A stretch of DNA of 17,669 bases from Bacteroidota bacterium (GCA_004356265.1 SMXK01000206.1:1-17669); one strand, 5' to 3'. Counted from the first letter of the stretch, positions 1-8,081 are shown. Made by a program: numbers and translations. The notes: generated by a model not told the origin, from the letters alone.

Positions 1-10
1 CAGTTTGGCG

Positions 11-319
11 TCACTGGTGAACGTCGAATGGTCCTCCGGCATCTATGATACTTAACCATTCGCTGTCATCTTTTTTCGGCTCGCAGATTGTCCGCCTAAG
101 ACGACTGCCCATCGGCGCCTCTTTTCTGCACTGAACAATATGGTTAGGGTGAGTGCCATTGACGTAATCCGAATTTCGAACAGGTTCGGCATCAGATGTG
201 TGACCGGCAAGAACACGATGCTCAATAACATTCTCTGACTCGATGGCAGTGGGCGCCGCGGCGCATCCTGCCATCATCGTCGCTATAAATATCGTAATTC
301 CTACCAGGCGCCAGCACAT
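11..319 (-). CDS. Small outer-membrane-type lipoprotein, function unknown
   Basis: This encodes a 102-residue protein with a type II (lipoprotein) signal peptide: basic W-R near the N-terminus, a hydrophobic stretch, and the lipobox M-A-G-C with the lipidated Cys at residue 19. The mature part is polar and carries a compact block around residues 63-80 (V-Q-C-R-K-E-A-P-M-G-S-R-L-R-R-T-I-C) with two cysteines flanking a G-S-R core. Short proteobacterial lipoproteins and periplasmic proteins with a similar C-x(n)-GSR-x(n)-C block are familiar, but I know no assigned function. The start is well supported by a strong Shine-Dalgarno AAAGGAGGT (complement of 328-336), 8 bases before the ATG. The gene points away from its neighbour and shows no operon link in this window. 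The ORF is complete, with its stop at 11-13. Confidence 0.75.
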   Translation of the reverse strand: MCWRLVGITIFIATMMAGCAAAPTAIESENVIEHRVLAGHTSDAEPVRNSDYVNGTHPNHIVQCRKEAPMGSRLRRTICEPKKDDSEWLSIIDAGGPFDVHQ

Positions 320-937
320 GATTTCCTACCTCCTTTGTGGATCACAAGACAGGCAAATTATTCAACAGGCGACAACAGTCAGCCACTGTGCCTGTCACAA
401 AAATCAATCGAAAAATCCGAATCTTGTGACCTGTGCTTCCCGAATTATAGTCGATGTGCCGAGAATGTGCTTGAAAAACGGAATTGAGTAGCCAATAAAA
501 AAAGCAGTTTGATTCTAGTCCTTGCCCGATCCAGTACTGCATGCTGCCGGCATATAATGAGCGGACGGATTCGATCTGCCATAGAAGCGGTCTGAGCGTG
601 GTAGTTCTCCAACAGGAGCGCCTCCAATGGTAGCTGTGGGCGATCGGAGTAATGTCCAACATATCCATATCGATCGCAGATCGTTGTCTGGCGTATCATG
701 TACACGTGCGGCGAAACCTCTCCTGAATTTGGAGCTAGTCCGGGGGCAGGGTGCAGTTTCTTTCTGCATCGTCCGTTATTTCTGGCTCAGTAAGGTTGCA
801 TTCGAAACTTCTTTCGCCGCCTGTAATTCGAGTTTTCTTTCTTACCTGATCGATTTTTTCTTCGCAATGGAGCTAAAATATCAACGATGAACCAGTTTTA
901 AACAGTAAGGTAAGCAAATGAAAGAATGGGGAGTGTG
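320..937. other. Non-coding stretch between divergent genes
   Basis: About 600 bases lie between the divergent lipoprotein gene (minus) and the first M24-fold gene (plus). The open frames here show no recognisable domain, start signal or protein-like composition, and I regard them as chance. On the minus strand a perfect TATAAT hexamer (complement of 444-449) could be the -10 box of the lipoprotein gene, but no good -35 box lies 16-18 bases upstream, so this is weak. A 7-base inverted repeat (GCGATCG at 640-646 and CGATCGC at 671-677, 24-base loop) is present without a T-tract. Nothing else was recognised. Confidence 0.5.
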
Positions 938-2392
938 ATGAAATTCCAAATAATGCTTGTTTTGGTCTGTGTGATGTTTACGGGGCCTGTTGCCAGTGTG
1001 GAGCTATTAGGGCATACGTCACAGTCCGGCGGGAAAGTTCTTCGTCTGATAAGAAATGACAAACTTGACCTTATTCTGCCCGGTGCTATGCGCGACAATA
1101 ATGTGGATATGTGGATTCATGTCACTCGTCGAGGAGATCCTGATCCAATGGTGCTGCAGTTCGGAGCAACCTACGGTTACCTGGTCTTTACTGATCTGGG
1201 AGACAGGATCGAGCGGGCAGTGTTCGGCGGAGCAGGATCTGTTGAAAAAATTGACGTGCGCGGCTCTGCTGCGATCTCACGAGCTTTGTCCAGTTATGAC
1301 GCCGGTTACCGAATGGCTGAAGGGTATGGCGATGAGGTCTACGGTGAGTTCAGAGAATTTGTTGCTGAACATGATCCCCAAACGATTGCCGTCAATACGT
1401 CCGATTGGCTCGCTGTGGCAGATGGAATCTCGCATTCGTCTTACAGAAAATTGGTAGAAATCCTGGGACCAAAATATTCTGAGAGGATTGTATCTGCAGA
1501 GAATGTCATTACTGACTTTGTCGTGAGACGGACGGCCAGAGAGGTGACAGCGCAGACCAACACATTAGAAATTTCCCGCCAGATTGTTGCGGAGGCATTG
1601 TCCCGCATCAAGCCGGGTGTTACGACGATCCGCGAGATAACCTGGTGGGCCATGGAAGAAGCGTTCAAGCGGGGTCTGAGCGAATACAGAACCTGGTCGC
1701 CGGGCGGTATCCGTGTCTACTATTCAGAAAAATCCCCACCGACAACCGTACCGAATTCCAGATGGTGGATCGTTCACGGTGACTATGCCTTTCAGCGGGG
1801 TGATTTTTTCGCTTTCAATGTCGGCGTTCGTTATATGGGTTTCGGGACCGATACCAAAACTCATGCATATATTTTGCGAGAAGGAGAAACCGGTGTGCCT
1901 GAGAGTATCCAGTATGCCTTTGATCAGGCGATAAAAGGTCAATGGATTATGCGTGATCATATAAGAGTTGGCATGACCGGTGGAGAGGCATTGGACGCTG
2001 TGGTCTCTGCTATGGAAAAGGCAGGCTATATTTATACGCCATTTACCAATAGCTCAGTCGGCTCCTCCATGATGGAGGACAGCCCCGACCAAGACTATGT
2101 GATCATACAAAAAGCGCTCGCCGATACTGACAAGTCAGGATTTTACGTTGATCATCACAGCTTTGGGAATACTGGTGTCGTTGGCCCGTCCCTGTCGCCA
2201 TTTCGTCCAGATGTCCATCACCTGGTGATTCAGGAGAATCATATTTTCGCCTATGAATATGCAGTTCATACGAACCTTCCCGAAAGGCCCGGTTTTCCAA
2301 TGTCTATTAATATTTCGAATCCCCAAATTGTAACTGGCCGGGGAGTTGAATTTCTTCAGCCACCCAATGAGAAAATTGTACTGATCAATTAG
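938..2392 (+). CDS. Secreted M24-fold (creatinase/aminopeptidase P-like) protein, paralog 1, probably metal-site deficient
   Basis: The 484-residue exported protein has a signal peptide at about residues 1-20 (MKFQIML... to PVAS). A creatinase N-like domain follows (about 30-190; N-N-V-D-M-W-I-H-V, F-T-D-L-G-D-R-I-E-R-A-V), then a conserved linker (D-G-I-S-H-S, S-A-E-N-V-I-T-D-F) and a pita-bread M24 domain (about 200-484). Active members hydrolyse Xaa-Pro or creatine-type bonds with a two-metal site made by D, D, H, E, E. By eye alignment only D305 (T-D-T-K) and E440 (Y-E-Y) remain: the first Asp is Asn294 (F-N-V-G), the H-x-x-G-H position reads H407-S-F-G-N411, and the last Glu is Ser460. 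It may therefore be a non-catalytic binding protein. An ATG at 926 is in frame, but 938 is preferred because GGGGAG precedes it by 4 bases and paralog 2 begins with the same M-K-F-x-I-M-L. It converges with the metallohydrolase gene. Confidence 0.85.
   Translation: MKFQIMLVLVCVMFTGPVASVELLGHTSQSGGKVLRLIRNDKLDLILPGAMRDNNVDMWIHVTRRGDPDPMVLQFGATYGYLVFTDLGDRIERAVFGGAGSVEKIDVRGSAAISRALSSYDAGYRMAEGYGDEVYGEFREFVAEHDPQTIAVNTSDWLAVADGISHSSYRKLVEILGPKYSERIVSAENVITDFVVRRTAREVTAQTNTLEISRQIVAEALSRIKPGVTTIREITWWAMEEAFKRGLSEYRTWSPGGIRVYYSEKSPPTTVPNSRWWIVHGDYAFQRGDFFAFNVGVRYMGFGTDTKTHAYILREGETGVPESIQYAFDQAIKGQWIMRDHIRVGMTGGEALDAVVSAMEKAGYIYTPFTNSSVGSSMMEDSPDQDYVIIQKALADTDKSGFYVDHHSFGNTGVVGPSLSPFRPDVHHLVIQENHIFAYEYAVHTNLPERPGFPMSINISNPQIVTGRGVEFLQPPNEKIVLIN
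1121..1147 (+). repeat. 27-base block shared in inverted orientation with 6097-6123
   Basis: This stretch, beginning GTCACTCGTCGAGGAG, occurs exactly, as its reverse complement, at 6097-6123 in the second M24 paralog. A second exact 23-base block pairs 1196-1218 with 6026-6048. Both lie in the conserved N-domain (H-V-T-R-R-G-D-P-D-P and L-G-D-R-I-E-R-A). They reflect common descent of the two genes and, in inverted orientation, are possible substrates for recombination. Confidence 0.85.
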
Positions 2393-2601
2393 AGTCAGGT
2401 CCGTCAGAGGGCCTAAGAGTGCCGAGAACTAACATGAGGCGCTGTGGCCAATGCGAGTCACAACGCAGGCTACAGTTACGCAACCTGGGTCTGGAATTCA
2501 CATGACACAGTATCGGAAACGTACATTAGGGAATCCGAATCGTAATTCATAGGGATCAGATATTCAGATGCAAGAGGACAACTGGCCCGTACGGTCAATT
2601 T

Positions 2602-4698
2602 TTATTGTCCTGCGGAGAGCTGAATTAGCTCGTCATACTTCGCTTTCGCCTTCTGAACCCGTTCTTGAAGAAGTTTCTGCTGCGACGACCAATTGGAAAT
2701 CCACGGCTGGCGGGTCTCGAACCACTCGTCGAGGCGCCCGGCGGAATCGAGAGTCAAATTGACCAGGCGATCCAGGTCGTATTTCATATTGTTCGCGAGA
2801 GCCACGACTTGGCCTTGCTTCCAGGTTCGCTGCCCATCGACCGACACATAAATTGGAGCGCTTGCCGCAGCGACGCTGCCATCACCGGATTTCTGGTTCT
2901 TGCCATACGCTCGTACAACGAACCACGTTCCGTGTTCCGCGGTAAGCTCATGGGAAAGCTCAAGTACATTGCTTCCATCGGCAGATATTATCTTGCTGAT
3001 CACCTTACCTTGTTCGACAAGTTCAATCCGATCGAGCCGGTCTATATCCGGATTAATGGATGCGCTGGCATTAATTGAAATTGTCTCACCGCTGGAGAGC
3101 GAAACTTCGTCCCCCATTCCGAAACCGTTCAACTCAAAATCCAGAATCGGCCCATTTGTGACAAAAGTATGCGCGCCGGACAAACCTGCAAACCAGCCAT
3201 CAGGAAATTGTGAATCCTCGGATTTCACATAGCTGCGAACGTCACCAATTCTGGCGCCGTATGGAGCGTCCGAGCCTGCTGCAGGTGCGATTTTGTAGCC
3301 GAGATTCAAAAACTCAAACCACACGTCGGTGCCGAGTCGTCCGCGCTGCAGTACTTCTATGAATTTCACTAGTCCAAAGGGTACATCGAGGGCCATACCG
3401 ACGCGTGCGCCGAGACGATTAAGGTGTGCGTAGCCGGAGACCCCACCCTGTTCAGCTACGTGCTCAAATACCTCGTGGTAAAGAAGATACCGATCCGGAT
3501 CTCTGGTAGGTTCGATAAGATTCAAATGAATAGTATGGCCTCGTACTGCGGTTCTCGGGTCCTCCTGCCCTGCAACGACGACACGCGTATTTTGGCCATA
3601 GCGACCGTCCTTTCCCCAGTACGATTGTGGGAAATGTGTCGTCGCGATATTTCCCATTTCCAGGCTGTTGACGACATGCAAATCCTCTGCCTGTGCCTGA
3701 AGCCATAGCGAATGACTTTCTGAAACGTCCCTGCGCGGTATATGGACATGAATATCACCTGAAATCCAACCAAGTAGCGGCATGTTTATCCAACGCTCAA
3801 GCGGTACGGATAAATCAAGTGTGGTGTCGTCGTCGATGCGAAAACGTTTTTCAACGAACCGGTATTCGATACCCTTGGTAACTACGAGTCTGTAATCGCC
3901 TGTGGGCAGTCGCGTTCGATAATGTCCATCCGAGTAAAATGCATAACGGTTTCCAGATGGCCAGTTGACCGTACCAACTGGCAATAACATTGTCCGGCTC
4001 AGGTCAGCAAAGTCCTTGATTTCCAAGGCTGACATCGCGGGCAGAGGCATGCTTTCCGAATCATTATAAAGAGCCACCCGAGCAGGTGTCTTGTCGCCAT
4101 GCTCATTTTGAATGGTCAGGTTGATCCATCCGTATTCATCAGAACGACTGGTAGAAAAACTGCGTTCAACTCCAATATCACAAACCGTCGCGTGAGGTCT
4201 GTCCGCTCTTGGTTGGATCTCACCTTCCGTGTGTGCAGATATTCTGAAATCTGTACCAAAATCGCCTCTTCCTGCAAAGCGTGCCCGCTCCAAGGTTATA
4301 TGCTCAACGTGAAACCGTTCATCATCCAGCGGTGGTAGATCGATAAACGTGGTCGTGGATTCGCCGCCGTTCTTGTCATAATCAAGACGAATTGCCTTAG
4401 TGCTGGTCGCCAAGTCAAATTCGATCGCGAGTTCGACGAATTCATCCACATCAAACGCGAAATTATCCAGGACATCGAAATAGAACTGGAAACCCTGCAG
4501 ACAATTCTTTCCTTCGATTATGACTGCCTTACCTGCCGCTCCATAAGGTGTGAACGAAACTACACGCGAAATTTCGTCGGAGTGCCAATCAAGAATCTGA
4601 CTGCCTCTGGCACCGACTTCGTGCGAGTAAGTGTTGGTCTGCAGGACGATTAAAAGTGTCGTGGCTGTCAAAATTCTGTGGGAAAATACTGGGCCCAT
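2602..4698 (-). CDS. CehA/McbA-family PHP-domain metallohydrolase, secreted
   Basis: A 698-residue protein with an N-terminal signal peptide (about 1-26, ending N-T-Y-S-H). Residues 30-300 form a beta-rich region with no motif I can name. The catalytic PHP-type domain follows at about 308-520: G-D-I-H317-V-H319 is the H-x-H metal motif, S-G-Y-A-H425-L-N-R and A-A-G-S-D477-A-P-Y-G supply later ligands, and F-V-T-N-G-P (512-517) is typical of the family. The C-terminus (about 525-698) has a beta domain and an acidic/basic helical tail. The family is named after the carbaryl (N-methylcarbamate) hydrolase CehA; most members have unknown natural substrates, so carbamate or amide cleavage here is inferred. 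The start is supported by AGGAGG (complement of 4708-4713), 9 bases before ATG. It is 144 bases downstream of M24 paralog 2 on the same strand and may be co-transcribed with it. Confidence 0.88.
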   Translation of the reverse strand: MGPVFSHRILTATTLLIVLQTNTYSHEVGARGSQILDWHSDEISRVVSFTPYGAAGKAVIIEGKNCLQGFQFYFDVLDNFAFDVDEFVELAIEFDLATSTKAIRLDYDKNGGESTTTFIDLPPLDDERFHVEHITLERARFAGRGDFGTDFRISAHTEGEIQPRADRPHATVCDIGVERSFSTSRSDEYGWINLTIQNEHGDKTPARVALYNDSESMPLPAMSALEIKDFADLSRTMLLPVGTVNWPSGNRYAFYSDGHYRTRLPTGDYRLVVTKGIEYRFVEKRFRIDDDTTLDLSVPLERWINMPLLGWISGDIHVHIPRRDVSESHSLWLQAQAEDLHVVNSLEMGNIATTHFPQSYWGKDGRYGQNTRVVVAGQEDPRTAVRGHTIHLNLIEPTRDPDRYLLYHEVFEHVAEQGGVSGYAHLNRLGARVGMALDVPFGLVKFIEVLQRGRLGTDVWFEFLNLGYKIAPAAGSDAPYGARIGDVRSYVKSEDSQFPDGWFAGLSGAHTFVTNGPILDFELNGFGMGDEVSLSSGETISINASASINPDIDRLDRIELVEQGKVISKIISADGSNVLELSHELTAEHGTWFVVRAYGKNQKSGDGSVAAASAPIYVSVDGQRTWKQGQVVALANNMKYDLDRLVNLTLDSAGRLDEWFETRQPWISNWSSQQKLLQERVQKAKAKYDELIQLSAGQ

Positions 4699-4788
4699 GG
4701 AGTTCTTCCTCCTATTTATTGTGCTTCATACCGGAATTGCGTAGTTTGAGACGAGCCTGAAAATTAGTCATCGGTCGCCACAATTCCG

Positions 4789-4806
4789 AATTAATCTTAG
4801 ATTCTT
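4789..4806 (-). promoter_or_regulatory. Candidate shared upstream element, copy at the metallohydrolase gene
   Basis: On the minus strand this reads AAGAATCTAAGATTAATT. It matches 16 of 18 bases with 6345-6362, which sits upstream of the neighbouring M24 gene. This copy lies about 90-108 bases before the metallohydrolase start. It contains TAAGAT, which could act as a -10 box, but no convincing -35 is present. It could be a promoter element, an operator, or leftover duplicated leader sequence. Confidence 0.3.
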
Positions 4807-4842
4807 TCCGTTAAGTTGACAGTACCAACTAAAAATAGAATC

Positions 4843-6312
4843 TCAATGGATCAGGTAAATTTCTTCATTTGGCGGCTGAATAAATTCAACTCCTCGGCTA
4901 GTTACAATTTGTGGATTAGATATATTGAAGCAAAGTGGATATCCGGGTCTTTCAGCAATATTCATATGAACCATATATTCAAAAGCGAAGAGATGATTCT
5001 CCTGAATTTTCAAATGATGCGTATCTGGCCGAAATCCCGACATTGAGGGTCCTATAACTCCGTTGCCCATCCCCACATTTCCAAAACTGTGATTATCAAT
5101 GGAAAAACCTGCAATATCAGTGCCTTTGCCAGCAAGCGCCTTCTGTACGAGCAAGTAATCTAATGTGTGCTTGCCGTCAGGTGTCAGTCCCCTTGAGTTA
5201 ACAAACGGGGTATAGATATAACCTGCCTCTTCCATGGCGTTGACCATAGCCTCCAGGGATTCTCCGGCGGTCATGCCGACTTTCATATGGTCCCGCATAA
5301 TCCATTGACCTGCGATCGCCTTATCAAAGACTCTCTGTAAAAAGTCGGGAACCTTTGTCTCCCCTTCTCGTAAAATATATGCATGTATCTTGGTATCTAC
5401 GCCAAAGCCCATATAGTTGCCCCCGGGACCTCCGCCACCGGCGAACAGATCACCACGCTGCAATACATAATCAGGATCACGAAAAAACCACCTGACATCA
5501 GGTGGAGAAGTTTCTACCGTCTTGTCCGGTGCGTTTACTGCGGAATAATAAATGCGGGCGCCAATTTCTCCTGCTGTCGTCTTACCCGGTACGACCTGAG
5601 ATAATCTTTGTTTAGCCGTTTGGCGTGCCAAAGCTAACACTTCGACTTGTGCTGCCACTTCCCGAGCAGTCCTTCCTATCACGAAATCTGAAATGACGGC
5701 CTCAGCAGACACAATTCGCTCAGAATAATCAGGCCCTAAAATTTTAATCAATCTTAGGTATTCAGAATGTGAAATCCCATCTGACTGGACGATCCACCCG
5801 GATGTATTTACTGCAATCGACTGTGGGTCACGCTTGGCAACAAATTCTCTGAATTCGTTGTAAATATTAGGATCTTCCCTGGGATACGGTACGTAGATAT
5901 AACCTGCCTCTTCGCCATACTCTTCTGAAACGCGAAATCCCTCGCCCTGAGGACCAATAGCTCGTGCGAAGTCGGCAGAGCTACGTATGTCAATATTTTC
6001 CACCGCTCCTTCCCCACCAAACACAGCCCGCTCGATCCTGTCTCCCAGGTCGGTGAAAACCAAATAACCATATGTCGAACCAAATAGCAGTGCCAATGGA
6101 TCAGGATCTCCTCGACGAGTGACGTGAATCCACATGTCTACATTATTGTTACGCATGGCCCCCGGCAGAATTAGGTCGAATTTATCGTTTCTCATCAGAC
6201 GAAGAGCTTCCGCATCGGTTTCCGGCGTACGCTGCGGAAGCGGTTCCTGTGCTTGGGCAACTGGTACCGTGAGCATCACAGAGATTAATATCAGCATTAT
6301 TCGAAATTTCAT
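4843..6312 (-). CDS. Secreted M24-fold (creatinase/aminopeptidase P-like) protein, paralog 2, degenerate catalytic domain
   Basis: A 489-residue exported protein closely related to paralog 1, with a signal peptide at about 1-22 (to V-A-Q-A-Q), a creatinase N-like domain (about 35-205) and an M24 domain (about 215-489). Signs of catalytic decay are stronger than in paralog 1. The strand that should carry the first metal Asp is replaced by a glycine-rich run (A-G-G-G-G-P-G-G, 291-298). About 22 residues including a core helix are missing after residue 250 compared with paralogs 1 and 3. The H-x-x-G-H position reads H408-S-F-G-N412, and the last Glu is Ser465. D306 and E445 remain. The frame is intact with no stops, so this is not an ordinary pseudogene. 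The frame extends upstream to 6465, but 6312 is chosen because AAAGAGGTGA (complement of 6318-6327) precedes it and the signal peptide starts there. Extra residues at 135-148 repeat a motif found again at 361-369. Confidence 0.85.
   Translation of the reverse strand: MKFRIMLILISVMLTVPVAQAQEPLPQRTPETDAEALRLMRNDKFDLILPGAMRNNNVDMWIHVTRRGDPDPLALLFGSTYGYLVFTDLGDRIERAVFGGEGAVENIDIRSSADFARAIGPQGEGFRVSEEYGEEAGYIYVPYPREDPNIYNEFREFVAKRDPQSIAVNTSGWIVQSDGISHSEYLRLIKILGPDYSERIVSAEAVISDFVIGRTAREVAAQVEVLALARQTAKQRLSQVVPGKTTAGEIGARIYYSAVNAPDKTVETSPPDVRWFFRDPDYVLQRGDLFAGGGGPGGNYMGFGVDTKIHAYILREGETKVPDFLQRVFDKAIAGQWIMRDHMKVGMTAGESLEAMVNAMEEAGYIYTPFVNSRGLTPDGKHTLDYLLVQKALAGKGTDIAGFSIDNHSFGNVGMGNGVIGPSMSGFRPDTHHLKIQENHLFAFEYMVHMNIAERPGYPLCFNISNPQIVTSRGVEFIQPPNEEIYLIH
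5213..5232 (-). repeat. 20-base direct repeat inside M24 paralog 2, copy A
   Basis: The 20 bases beginning TAGATATAACCTGCC are identical to 5894-5913. On the coding strand they encode E-E-A-G-Y-I-Y, here at residues 361-367, where the same motif also occurs in paralog 1 (E-K-A-G-Y-I-Y). This is therefore probably the original copy. Confidence 0.8.
5894..5913 (-). repeat. 20-base direct repeat inside M24 paralog 2, copy B
   Basis: Exact second copy of 5213-5232, encoding E-E-A-G-Y-I-Y at residues 134-140, in a segment that paralog 1 lacks (it reads G-D-E-V-Y-G-E-F there). The position suggests an insertion produced by slipped or ectopic copying within the gene. Confidence 0.8.
6097..6123 (-). 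repeat. 27-base block shared in inverted orientation with 1121-1147
   Basis: Reverse complement of the block at 1121-1147 in paralog 1, with no mismatch. See that entry for the second shared block (6026-6048 with 1196-1218). Confidence 0.85.
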
Positions 6313-6344
6313 GACTGTCACCTCTTTATTTTCCTTTTTCTTCA

Positions 6345-6362
6345 AATCAATCTTAGCTTCTT
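6345..6362 (-). promoter_or_regulatory. Candidate shared upstream element, copy at M24 paralog 2
   Basis: On the minus strand this reads AAGAAGCTAAGATTGATT, 33-50 bases before the ATG at 6312. It is the partner of 4789-4806 (16 of 18 bases identical). The position suits a -10/initiation region or an operator, giving possible common control of paralog 2 and the metallohydrolase. Confidence 0.3.
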
Positions 6363-6557
6363 GTCGAGAATTTGCTGCCAGCGTGAAGAAACGTTCGGTC
6401 AGATAAGCGGTTAACTTCAGGCACAAGCCGTGACAATATACATTGCGACGATGACATGCACGCATGACCGCTGCCGGAGGAGTCTGTCGAATAGCGCTCT
6501 TTCTTGCACCGGACTGTCGATGATAAGATCATTGGCCCGTCGTAAACTAAAAAAGAT

Positions 6558-6563
6558 AAGGGA
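6558..6563 (+). promoter_or_regulatory. Ribosome-binding site implying a non-ATG start
   Basis: AAGGGA lies 6 bases before an ATT codon (6570) and 3 bases before an ATC codon (6567). No ATG, GTG or TTG exists in this frame between the upstream stop (TAA at 6543-6545) and TTG at 6615, which is too late to include the signal peptide. Confidence 0.5.
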
Positions 6564-6569
6564 ACGATC

Positions 6570-8081
6570 ATTAAGTCGACGCGCTTCGGACTTTTCTGTC
6601 TCTCTGTATCGGTCTTGGTCCTGGGTTGTTCCGAGCCAGCCGATGAGGCTCCCCCTCAGACTGCAGCGGTTGCGAAACTGAAGGAAACGCTGATTGAGCG
6701 AGCGAACCGGCTTGAGCTCGACACCGAGTACGTGCCGCCGCCTGGCGACCCGATGGAACATCACACAGTGGGCTTTGCCAGAACTCTATGTTCAGCCGTG
6801 TTTGTCACCGGTCTGGATGCGGACTTCGCGGCAAAGAGCGTCGGTTACCACACCGCCCCTTATGAATTTCGCGATGTCGTCGTCAATCGCGACGTGGACT
6901 ACGTAAATAGAGTGGTTCATCTCACATTGAATAACGGCGTGGTGCGATCCGCCAAACACATTGGCGATCTTGGTTGCGTGCCGTTACCTAAAGGCGCGAC
7001 CGATCCTTATTTTGAGCCTCTAGACATCGTTTCCGTGCTTCCTGATCCGGCAACGACACTGTGGCCGATGGGTGATGTGCTTGCCGATGAGCCGATCCCG
7101 ACGGATATCGATTCGGAGATACTTGCGCAGGCCGTCGAAGCCGCGTTTGAACTTGGTGCAATGACTGCTGCTTTTGTCATCACGCACAAAGGACAGATCA
7201 TCGCAGAGCGTTATGCCGATGGCATCGATATGCACACGCCATTGGAAAGCTGGTCCATGGGGAAAAGCCTCTCGGCAGCTTTGATGGGTGTGCTGATCCA
7301 GCAGGAAGTTTACGATCTCTGGCAGGCGGCGCCGATCCCGGAGTGGCAGGACGAAGACGATCCACGGCGGGCGATTCGCATTGTCGACATGCTCAGGATG
7401 TCGAGCGGGCTACGTTGCCGCAACGATGGCGACCCGGGGTACGACCCGGATGCAGGGTATCCGGATCATCTTTATCTCTACACGGGAACCGTTAATTCAT
7501 TCGAGTATGCAGCAACTCGTCCACAGCAGTGGGAGCCAAACACGGTCGGCAGATACCGAAACTGTGACCCCGTCTTGATCAACTACCTTATCCGTCTCGG
7601 CGTTGAAGGTCGGGGTGATGTATACCATCAATTCCCGCAGCAACACCTGTTCGACAAGATCGGCGTGCGAAATTTTGTTTTCCAGACTGATCCGTACGGC
7701 AATATTCTCCTACAGGGCTCGATTCTCGGCCCCGCACGGGATTGGGCGAGATTGGGAAATCTGTTTCTCAATGATGGCGTTGCGAACGGTGAGCGCGTCC
7801 TTCCGGAGGGATTTGTCAAATTTGTGAATACTGTCGCGCCTGCCTGGGCGGCAGATGGACGACCAATCTATGGTGCATTTTTCTGGCTTGATGGGAGATA
7901 CCCTGTAGATATGCCTGGCGCTTACGGCATGGGTGGAGCTGGCGGCCAAAACACAATCATGGTGCCATCACGTGATCTCGTGATCGTACGTCTTGGTCAT
8001 CACGAAGGAGGACCTGTCTGGCGTAAAGCGCAGCGTCGCACACTGGCACTAATCATGGAGGCGGTGCCGCCGAATGGATGA
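6570..8081 (+). CDS. Serine hydrolase lipoprotein, class C beta-lactamase/6-aminohexanoate-dimer hydrolase-like
   Basis: Read from ATT at 6570 the product has 503 residues. It begins K-S-T-R-F followed by a hydrophobic core and the lipobox L-V-L-G-C (Cys20), a textbook lipoprotein signal; starting at TTG 6615 would destroy it. ATT, or ATC at 6567, is thus the likely start, with AAGGGA at 6558-6563. After an N-terminal region (about 35-165) the penicillin-binding-protein/beta-lactamase fold carries its three motifs: S229-M-G-K232 (nucleophile and general base), Y329-R-N331, and a G-A-G-G-Q segment (456-460) in place of KTG. This pattern fits esterases and amidases related to NylB and class C beta-lactamases rather than true resistance enzymes. 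It would act in the periplasm or on the outer membrane on amides, esters or peptides. The substrate is unknown. Its 3' end overlaps the acetamidase remnant on the other strand by 33 bases. Confidence 0.85.
   Translation: MKSTRFGLFCLSVSVLVLGCSEPADEAPPQTAAVAKLKETLIERANRLELDTEYVPPPGDPMEHHTVGFARTLCSAVFVTGLDADFAAKSVGYHTAPYEFRDVVVNRDVDYVNRVVHLTLNNGVVRSAKHIGDLGCVPLPKGATDPYFEPLDIVSVLPDPATTLWPMGDVLADEPIPTDIDSEILAQAVEAAFELGAMTAAFVITHKGQIIAERYADGIDMHTPLESWSMGKSLSAALMGVLIQQEVYDLWQAAPIPEWQDEDDPRRAIRIVDMLRMSSGLRCRNDGDPGYDPDAGYPDHLYLYTGTVNSFEYAATRPQQWEPNTVGRYRNCDPVLINYLIRLGVEGRGDVYHQFPQQHLFDKIGVRNFVFQTDPYGNILLQGSILGPARDWARLGNLFLNDGVANGERVLPEGFVKFVNTVAPAWAADGRPIYGAFFWLDGRYPVDMPGAYGMGGAGGQNTIMVPSRDLVIVRLGHHEGGPVWRKAQRRTLALIMEAVPPNG

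Larger units (their letters stand above)
6313..6569. promoter_or_regulatory. Divergent intergenic region between M24 paralog 2 and the serine hydrolase
   Basis: About 257 bases separate two divergently read genes, so promoters for both must lie here. On the minus side it holds the repeated element at 6345-6362 and the ribosome-binding site of paralog 2. A short dyad CATGC-AC-GCATG lies near 6453-6464. On the plus side TTGCAC (near 6505) and TAAGAT are only about 14 bases apart, which is short for a sigma-70 promoter. No confident promoter could be assigned. Confidence 0.4.

Noticed and set aside
342..890. Several overlapping ORFs of 80-110 codons on both strands
   Set aside because: No recognisable domain, no good ribosome-binding sites, mutually overlapping frames and unlikely amino-acid composition; treated as chance in non-coding DNA.
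4814..4830. Inverted repeat AGTTG/CAACT with a TTGACA hexamer just downstream of the M24 paralog 2 stop
   Set aside because: The stem is only 5 bases without a T-tract, so not a convincing terminator; the TTGACA has no -10 box at proper spacing and would read antisense.
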